Source of the DNA: Syntrophaceae bacterium UBA1062
GTDB lineage: Bacteria; Desulfobacterota; Desulfomonilia; UBA1062
DNA length: 16,702 bases
Direction of reading: 5' to 3'
Assembly (NCBI GenBank): GCA_002316295.1
Contig: DCDF01000149.1
Location: 1-16,702 of the forward strand
This document shows, in pieces, positions 12,159 through 16,702 of this stretch; positions within the stretch are counted from its first letter, which is position 1, and every line of letters starts with the position of its first letter. The notes below the pieces were generated by a model. It saw only the letters and a list, made by a program, of their open reading frames with translations, did no database searches and was not told the origin of the DNA. Made by a program: the position numbers and the translations under genes.

Positions 12159-12557
12159 ATGCCAGGCGGAGACAGAACAGGTCCATTCGGTCTGGGACCG
12201 GGGACGGGTCGCGCAGCAGGATTCTGCGCAGGATACGGTGTTCCGGGATATGTGAATCCGGCTTTCGGAGGCGGCTTCATGAATCGGGGCCGCGGGCGGG
12301 GAGGAGGATTCGGCGGAGGCGGACGCGGATGGTGCAACCGGTTCTACGCCACCGGCCTGACCGGCCGGCAGTGGGCTGCAACGGGGTGGCCCGTATGGGG
12401 TGGAGCGGTTCCCTGCACGTATCCGGCGGCCGGGCCCCCCATGACCGGTGAACAGGAACTGGAGGTGCTGAAAAACCAGGCAGCGTATTTCGAAGATGCC
12501 CTGAAAGAAATCCAGAAGCAGATCGGGGAACTTCAGTCCCGGAACAAACAGGACTGA
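12159..12557 (+). CDS. DUF5320 family Gly-rich protein
   Basis: 132 aa. MPGGDRTGPFGLGPGTGR matches the DUF5320 N-terminal signature. A Gly/Arg-rich middle (about 30-58, including GRGRGGGFGGGGRGWC) precedes an aromatic stretch, and the last 40 residues form a heptad-like helix (GEQELEVLKNQAAYFEDALK, then EIQKQIGELQSR) likely to make a coiled coil. It is longer than the 93-aa member at 9456 but has the same order. AAAGGAGG precedes the ATG with good spacing. Co-transcribed with NifX and zinc-ribbon genes. It may be a scaffold or partner of the cluster-binding proteins; no activity is known. Confidence 0.84.
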   Translation: MPGGDRTGPFGLGPGTGRAAGFCAGYGVPGYVNPAFGGGFMNRGRGRGGGFGGGGRGWCNRFYATGLTGRQWAATGWPVWGGAVPCTYPAAGPPMTGEQELEVLKNQAAYFEDALKEIQKQIGELQSRNKQD

Positions 12558-12592
12558 TGCCTCACTGACCGGCGCGGGAGGCGGGGGGCATG

Positions 12593-12607
12593 CCTGCCGC
12601 AGGCAGG
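12593..12607 (+). promoter_or_regulatory. Short hairpin in the spacer before the NifX gene
   Basis: CCTGCC-GCA-GGCAGG, a 6-bp perfect stem in the 96-bp gap. Followed by purines rather than T residues, so not an intrinsic terminator; possibly mRNA processing or stability. Confidence 0.3.
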
Positions 12608-12653
12608 AAAGAAACCTTGCCGACGCCTTTCATGCCGGAGAAAGGCGGTTACC

Positions 12654-13139
12654 ATGAAAATTGCAGTCAGTGCAGCAGGTAATTCTCTGGAATCACCGGT
12701 GGACCCTCGTTTTGGAAGGTGCCGGTATTTTCTGATCATAGATACGGACACGCTGGCGTTCGAAGCGGTCGAGAACCCGAACATGGGGCTCGGAGGAGGA
12801 GCCGGAATCCAGTCCGCCCAGCTTGTGGCTGAGAAAGGCGCCCGGTATCTTCTTACCGGCAACTGCGGGCCCAATGCCTTTCAGACGCTTTCCGCCGCCG
12901 GTATCGGCATCATCACCGGTTGCACCGGTCTTGTGAGAGAGACGGTGGAACAGTTCAGGTCCAAGGGCTTGCAGCAAAGCCCGGGTGCGAACGTGTCCAG
13001 TCACTTCGGAGTGGGCGCCGATTCTGCCGGTCCTTCCAATCCCTTCATGGGCCGGAACATGGGTCCCGGCGGCGGGCGCGGTAGGGGCGGAGGCAGAGGA
13101 GGCGGAGGCAGAGGAGGCGGGCGCGGTAGGGGTCTTTGA
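12654..13139 (+). CDS. NifX/ORP-type cluster-binding protein with an Arg/Gly-rich C-terminal tail
   Basis: 161 aa. Residues 1-118 form a NifX/ORP domain close in layout to the 3518 protein: a start ending in SPVDPRFGRCRYFLIID, then GGGAGIQSAQLVAEKGARYL, GNCGPNAF and an end NVSSHFG. After that comes a tail of about 40 residues that turns into nearly pure Gly and Arg (GGGRGRGGGRGGGGRGG). RGG-like tails often bind nucleic acid or mediate weak assembly in other proteins; in bacteria the role is unclear, so this is only a hint. The tail is encoded by short DNA repeats that could change length. AAAGGCGG precedes the ATG. It sits in the second operon after DUF5320. Bound metal unknown. Confidence 0.87.
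   Translation: MKIAVSAAGNSLESPVDPRFGRCRYFLIIDTDTLAFEAVENPNMGLGGGAGIQSAQLVAEKGARYLLTGNCGPNAFQTLSAAGIGIITGCTGLVRETVEQFRSKGLQQSPGANVSSHFGVGADSAGPSNPFMGRNMGPGGGRGRGGGRGGGGRGGGRGRGL
13071..13132 (+). repeat. Nested short repeats encoding the Arg/Gly tail
   Basis: A 17-bp sequence GGCGGGCGCGGTAGGGG occurs at 13071-13087 and again at 13116-13132 (45 bp apart). Between them a 15-mer GGAGGCAGAGGAGGC is tandemly repeated twice (13089-13118). All units are multiples of three, so gain or loss keeps the frame. Confidence 0.8.
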
Positions 13140-13315
13140 ATGGATCGAGGGTTTTCAGGAGAACCTAAGTTTTCATCGGAGGGACGGCGTGTTCCGGGAC
13201 GGCCGGCAGGGGGTGAAGATCCGGACAAGTAGCTGAAGCAACAGCCGGCTGAACTTCCGGATCATCAGTTGTTTGATAGAAAAACAGACCACGGAAAGAG
13301 AAAAAGAGAAGAACT

Positions 13316-13504
13316 ATGGCGGCAAAAATTGATGTTAAAAAGTATAGACGAACCATGCGCCCGTATATCGAGAACATCCATCTTCACGTGGGCGGGCAGA
13401 GCATTCCTGCGCCCGGAAAGGGTGCTCTTCTCCCGAGCAGCGAGAACGGAAAACTCCCCCTGCCGCTTGCCTGTCCCGGTAGAGGCCGGAAAGGAACTGG
13501 GTAA
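13316..13504 (+). CDS. Small unknown protein, translationally coupled to the radical SAM gene
   Basis: 62 aa, not recognised. The N-terminal half is charged (AAKIDVKKYRRTMRPYIENI) and the C-terminal half is rich in Gly, Pro and Lys. Its stop overlaps the next start as TAATG (13502-13506), a classic coupling arrangement, and AGAGAAG lies a few nt before its ATG. These two points are the reason for calling it. No Cys apart from C54, so no obvious metal site. It could be a leader peptide controlling the radical SAM gene, or a substrate or partner of that enzyme. The preceding 13140-13315 holds no well-supported gene, only a 30-codon frame. Confidence 0.5.
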   Translation: MAAKIDVKKYRRTMRPYIENIHLHVGGQSIPAPGKGALLPSSENGKLPLPLACPGRGRKGTG

Positions 13505-14445
13505 TGGGATATATTTTCGGACCGGTTCCATCCAGAAGGCTCGGGAGATCCCTCGGGATAGACCTGGTGCCGCTCAAGACATGTACTTATGACTGCATCT
13601 ACTGCCAGCTCGGGCGCACCACGTGCAAGACCCTCCAGAGGAAGAAATGGTTTTCTCTGGATGAGATTGTGGAGGAACTGAGAGAAAAGATATCGTCCAG
13701 TCCCGATTACATCACCCTTGCCGGCTCCGGTGAGCCCACCCTTTACTCCCGGATCGGCGAGCTCATCGAGAAGATCCGCTCCATGACAGACATCCCCGTA
13801 GCCGTACTGACAAACGGCTCGCTCTTCTGGCAGAAAGATGTACGCAGAGAGCTCATGGGGGCGAACCTGGTCATCCCCTCCCTTGACGCCGGTAATCCGG
13901 TCATGTTCCAGGCAGTGAACCGGCCACACCGGGACATCTCTTTTGAACAGATGCTCGAGGGGCTCATTGCCATGAAGTATGAATTTCGGGGATTGTACTG
14001 GCTGGAGGTCTTCTTCCTGGGAGGATACACGGCAATCCCCGGCGAAGGGCAGGCAATCGCCCGGTGCGCACGGCTGATAAAACCGGATCTGGTGCAGCTG
14101 AACACCGTCACCCGCCCTCCCTCCGAAGACTATGCGGCAGGAGTCTGCCGCACGCACCTGGAAAAGCTTGCCGGGCTCTTTGTTCCCCGGGCAGCCGTCA
14201 TTGCCGACTACCGCGACATCCATGGAAAGGCCGAGTTCACCGCGACACGCGATACGGTCTTGGAGATGATAAAACGGCGGCCGTGCTCTATTGAAGACAT
14301 CGCAGGCGGACTGGGCATCCATCCAAACGAGGCGGCGAAGCACGTGGGCGAGCTTCTGGCCATAGGACGCATCGAACAGCTGCTGCCGGTCGGGGGCAAG
14401 AGTTTTTTCCGGATCTCTCCCGGCAGGGAAAGCCCTACCCGATAG
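13504..14445 (+). CDS. Radical SAM protein (COG0731-like) with C-terminal winged-helix-like domain
   Basis: 313 aa. The radical SAM cluster motif CxxxCxxC is C27-TYD-C31-IY-C34, preceded by the family start GYIFGPVPSRRLGRSLGIDL. The SAM-binding region follows as ITLAGSGEPTLY, then VAVLTNGSLF and VIPSLDAG. This set fits the COG0731 Fe-S oxidoreductases, distantly related to the wybutosine enzyme TYW1; the bacterial substrate is unknown. Residues about 243-305 look like a small winged helix (IKRRPCSIEDIAGGLGIHPN, then an EAAKHVGELLAIGRIE stretch). The ATG overlaps the stop of the preceding small gene. Last gene of the second operon. The combination with NifX-like proteins recalls NifB, which fuses a radical SAM domain to a NifX domain; an analogous role is only inferred. 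Confidence 0.9.
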   Translation: MGYIFGPVPSRRLGRSLGIDLVPLKTCTYDCIYCQLGRTTCKTLQRKKWFSLDEIVEELREKISSSPDYITLAGSGEPTLYSRIGELIEKIRSMTDIPVAVLTNGSLFWQKDVRRELMGANLVIPSLDAGNPVMFQAVNRPHRDISFEQMLEGLIAMKYEFRGLYWLEVFFLGGYTAIPGEGQAIARCARLIKPDLVQLNTVTRPPSEDYAAGVCRTHLEKLAGLFVPRAAVIADYRDIHGKAEFTATRDTVLEMIKRRPCSIEDIAGGLGIHPNEAAKHVGELLAIGRIEQLLPVGGKSFFRISPGRESPTR

Positions 14446-14456
14446 AAACGACGCTG

Positions 14457-15794
14457 TCAGACCTTCTTGCGGGCCACCCGCGCCGTCATCAGCACCGGGT
14501 CGTACACGGGCGAAAACGGCGGGGCATATGCGAGGTCGAGGTCGAAGAGCCCGTCGATGGTCATACGGTTGTGGATTGCGGTGCTGTAGACGTCGATCCG
14601 CTTGACCGATCCGATCTCGCCCGCCATCTGGGCGCCAAGGACGCGCCGGTCTTTTCTGCTCACGATCACCAGCGAGGTCATGGTCTGTGAACCGGGGTAA
14701 TAACGCGCCCGGTCCCTTGACTGGACGACGACTTTTTCCGGGTCGAGCCCGAGGTCGCGGGCCTGCCCGTACGAGAGCCCGGTCCGGGAGACGCCGAGAT
14801 CGAATATCTTCATGACCGCGGTGTTCATGACCCCGGCAAATGCCTCTCTGGCGCCTGCCACATTCATGCCGGCAAGCATCCCCTGCTTGTTCGCCTTCAG
14901 GGCAAGAGGTGTATGGACCTCCAGCGGAAAGCCGATCATGCGGGAAGTCGCGCAGTCGCCTGCCGCATATACATTCTCTACCCCGGTCTCCATGAATTCG
15001 TTCACCCGGATGGCCTGTTTCGCCCCGAGCGGAATTCCTGCAGAGGCGGCGAGCTCGCTGTTGGGTACGACACCGACGGCGAGCAGAACGGCATCGCACT
15101 CGATGCTGCCGGCTTCGGTCAGCACGGCGATGCCGTTTTTCTTCTGCTCCAGACCTTTGAGGGCGGAACCCAGGCGGAGTTCCACCCCTTTTTCCGCCAT
15201 CTCCTGGATAATGATGTCCGAGATCTCTTTTTCGAAGGAACGCTGGAGCTCTGTCCGGCGGTGGACCAGCACCGTTTCGATGCCGAGCCCGGTAAAGGCC
15301 TCCACGGCCTCGATCCCGATATACCCGCCGCCGATCACCGCTATGCGGCCGGGCTTTTTCTCTGCGACAAAGCCATTTATCTTCCCGGCATCAGAGAGGT
15401 CGTTCATGGTGAATACGTCGGGATAGAGCGACAGATCCATGCCCAGGGTCTCGGGCCGCGCCCCGGTTGCGATGATGAGCCGGTCGAAGTGCTCATCAAA
15501 GCTCTTCCCGTCCGACTCAACCGTCACGGTTCGGGCGTTCGGGTCGATCGCCGTCACCCTGTGGCCGAGCCGCAGGTCGATCTTCCTCTTTTCCCGCGCC
15601 TCGCCGGGAGAGACCTCGATCAGGTCGTCAAGGCGGCCGACTGCGCCGCCGATATAATAAGGGATGCCGCACGCGGCATAGGAGATATACGTCCCCCTCT
15701 CAAATACGGTGACCTCGTATTCCGGCTTCTGTCGCTTGATCTGGCTTGCGGCGCTCATGCCCGCTGCATCGCCGCCGATGACTATGACTTTCAT
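14457..15794 (-). CDS. FAD-dependent pyridine nucleotide-disulfide oxidoreductase, CoA-disulfide reductase / NADH oxidase type
   Basis: 445 aa. FAD-binding motif VIGGDAAGMSAAS at the N-terminus; single redox cysteine C42 in SYAACGIPYYIGG, the CoA-disulfide reductase pattern rather than the CxxxxC of dithiol enzymes; NAD(P)H-binding IAVIGGGYIGIEA (about 150-163); second FAD motif VYAAGDCA; and the C-terminal dimer segment DLAYAPPFSPVYDPV with the Tyr expected for CoA enzymes. Length fits the form without a fused rhodanese domain. Likely reactions are NAD(P)H-dependent reduction of CoA disulfide or persulfide, or of oxygen or polysulfide; these cannot be told apart from sequence. AAAGGA precedes the ATG. 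It lies 57 bp downstream of the activase gene on the same strand and converges on the radical SAM gene 11 bp away. Confidence 0.92.
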   Translation of the reverse strand: MKVIVIGGDAAGMSAASQIKRQKPEYEVTVFERGTYISYAACGIPYYIGGAVGRLDDLIEVSPGEAREKRKIDLRLGHRVTAIDPNARTVTVESDGKSFDEHFDRLIIATGARPETLGMDLSLYPDVFTMNDLSDAGKINGFVAEKKPGRIAVIGGGYIGIEAVEAFTGLGIETVLVHRRTELQRSFEKEISDIIIQEMAEKGVELRLGSALKGLEQKKNGIAVLTEAGSIECDAVLLAVGVVPNSELAASAGIPLGAKQAIRVNEFMETGVENVYAAGDCATSRMIGFPLEVHTPLALKANKQGMLAGMNVAGAREAFAGVMNTAVMKIFDLGVSRTGLSYGQARDLGLDPEKVVVQSRDRARYYPGSQTMTSLVIVSRKDRRVLGAQMAGEIGSVKRIDVYSTAIHNRMTIDGLFDLDLAYAPPFSPVYDPVLMTARVARKKV

Positions 15795-15851
15795 GATTCA
15801 TCCTTTCCGCCTCGATGGGCATGGAGCTCCCCTTGAATATTCGCGATCTCG

Positions 15852-16622
15852 TCATGACAGGCTGCGTGCCAGCACGGCGGCCCCGATGGCGCCGTTCACC
15901 TGAGCATATCCGGTGACCTCGATGGGAGAGCCGAAGCGTTTCTCCAGGGCCCTGACCACGCCGATGTTCTTTGCCACGCCGCCGCTCATCATCAGCGGGG
16001 ACTTTACGGCAAGACGCTGGGCCATGGCGTAAACCCGGGACGCCACCGAGTCGTGGATGCCTGCGATGATGTTCTCACGGGGTTCGCCCTTTGAGATGAG
16101 CGAGATGACCTCGGACTCGGCGAAGACCGTGCAGATGCTGCTGATCTTCGAGGGCTTCTCCGAGTGCAGGGAGAGCTCCCCGAACTCGTCCAGGTTCACC
16201 TCCAGGGCCCGGGCCATGACCTCCAGGAACCTCCCGGTTCCGGCCGCGCACTTGTCGTTCATAACGAAATCCAAAACCCTGCCCGAGGCATCGAGAATGA
16301 GGGCCTTGCTGTCCTGTCCGCCCACATCCACCACGGTGCGGATCTGCGGGTTGAGAAAATGGGCGCCGGCGCCGTGGCAGATGATCTCGGTCATGGACTT
16401 GTGGGCGAAATCCACACTGTTTCTTCCGTACCCGGTGGAGACGATCCTCGAGATGGACGACTCCTCGATGCCGAGCGAATCCAGGATCTCGTCGAACATC
16501 TTCCTGCCGGCCGCGCCCGCGTTATAGCCCGTGAATCCGACCTTGGTCCCGAGAATGGCCCCGTCTTCCAGAACCGCCGTCTTGGTGCTGATCGAACCTA
16601 TATCTATCCCTGCCGTCCTCAT
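15852..16622 (-). CDS. Acyl-CoA dehydratase activase (HgdC/BcrA-type, ASKHA ATPase)
   Basis: 256 aa, full length. ASKHA fold phosphate motif GIDIGSISTKT (5-15), VDVGGQDSKAL (about 98-108), and two cysteines, C125 in NDKCAAGTGRFLE and C164 in ICTVFAESEVISL, which in this family bridge one [4Fe-4S] across a homodimer. SGGVAKN and NGAIGAA close the nucleotide site. Such activators use ATP to inject one electron into 2-hydroxyacyl-CoA dehydratases or, as BcrA/D- and BadF-type subunits, benzoyl-CoA reductases. The partner subunits are not in the window; they would lie further upstream, beyond the right edge. AAAGAGAG lies before the ATG. Probably in one operon with the flavoprotein downstream. The exact enzyme served is unknown. 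Confidence 0.93.
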   Translation of the reverse strand: MRTAGIDIGSISTKTAVLEDGAILGTKVGFTGYNAGAAGRKMFDEILDSLGIEESSISRIVSTGYGRNSVDFAHKSMTEIICHGAGAHFLNPQIRTVVDVGGQDSKALILDASGRVLDFVMNDKCAAGTGRFLEVMARALEVNLDEFGELSLHSEKPSKISSICTVFAESEVISLISKGEPRENIIAGIHDSVASRVYAMAQRLAVKSPLMMSGGVAKNIGVVRALEKRFGSPIEVTGYAQVNGAIGAAVLARSLS

Positions 16623-16662
16623 CTCTCTTTCAACAACCTTTCTTTCCCGTTGGGGTCAGGGT

Positions 16663-16690
16663 CATACCGGGGTCACACATACCGGGGTCA
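16663..16690. repeat. Short tandem direct repeat at the right edge
   Basis: CATACCGGGGTCA occurs at 16663-16675 and 16678-16690 (15-bp period); a related GGGGTCAGGGTCAT precedes it and GGGGTCAGGTCTTGACATG ends the window. This kind of GGGGTCAGG motif is often seen next to REP-like elements or small IS200/Y1-transposase remnants, but nothing diagnostic lies within the window. Confidence 0.45.
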
Positions 16691-16702
16691 GGTCTTGACA
16701 TG

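Noticed and set aside
13140..13232. 30-codon frame (MDRGFSGEPKF...) starting in a TGAATG overlap after the Arg/Gly-tailed NifX gene
   Set aside because: The overlap suggests coupling, but there is no ribosome site of its own, no recognisable family and the composition is that of spacer DNA; not enough for a gene call.
2375..14445. A nitrogenase cofactor (nif) gene cluster
   Set aside because: NifX- and NifU-like domains are present, but there are no nifH, nifD, nifK, nifE, nifN or nifB genes; the layout fits the orange protein complex better.
13384..15099. Long minus-strand open frame across the radical SAM and flavoprotein genes
   Set aside because: It runs antisense to the radical SAM gene and out of frame with the flavoprotein; it has low-complexity Arg-rich composition and no motif.

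Overview
The window looks like chromosomal DNA of a GC-rich strict anaerobe, most likely a sulfate-reducing or syntrophic member of the Desulfobacterota. The evidence is gene content only: sigma-54 regulators, tandem MinD-type ATPases carrying ferredoxin domains, several small NifX/orange-protein (ORP) paralogues, a CoA-disulfide-reductase-like flavoenzyme and an acyl-CoA dehydratase activase. No rRNA, tRNA, CRISPR array or intact transposase is visible, and there are no nitrogenase structural genes.

Layout. (1) 1-635: 3' end of a long-chain acyl-CoA synthetase, followed by a hairpin. (2) 816-2204: a PAS/AAA+ sigma-54 activator (EBP1). (3) 2375-9334: a nine-gene + strand operon behind a candidate -24/-12 promoter at 2337. 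It encodes a NifX/zinc-ribbon fusion, an unknown protein, an ORP/NifX protein, a ferredoxin-ATPase, an FmdB zinc ribbon, a second ferredoxin-ATPase, a NifU-Mrp-ORP triple-domain protein, a metallo-beta-lactamase-fold hydrolase and a DUF1847 protein. (4) 9456-9737 (-): a DUF5320 gene with its own sigma-54-type promoter, which runs towards operon 3 with a hairpin between them. (5) 10011-11369 (-): a second PAS/AAA+ activator (EBP2), divergent from (6) 11533-14445 (+), a second sigma-54-type operon: NifX, small zinc ribbon, DUF5320, NifX with an Arg/Gly tail, a small unknown and a radical SAM protein. (7) 14457-16622 (-): CoA-disulfide-reductase-like flavoprotein and acyl-CoA dehydratase activase, probably a separate operon. 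(8) A short direct repeat at the right edge.

How it fits together. Regions 2-6 resemble an expanded version of the orange protein complex locus of Desulfovibrio, in which two operons of NifX-like ORP, ferredoxin-ATPases and an Mrp-ORP fusion are controlled by sigma-54 and a cognate activator. Here there are two activators and three candidate -24/-12 promoters. The likely theme is assembly, carriage or sensing of an iron-sulfur or Mo/Cu-type metal-sulfur cluster: scaffold (NifU domain), ATP-dependent carrier (Mrp, MinD-ferredoxin) and acceptor or store (NifX/ORP). Both activators share an unusual Cys cluster in the PAS domain, which suggests redox or metal sensing. The most unusual spot is the Mrp/ORP junction near 7243-7279, where an A8 tract, an out-of-frame TGA, a strong ribosome binding site and an in-frame ATG coincide. 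Functions are inferred from motifs; no search was run.
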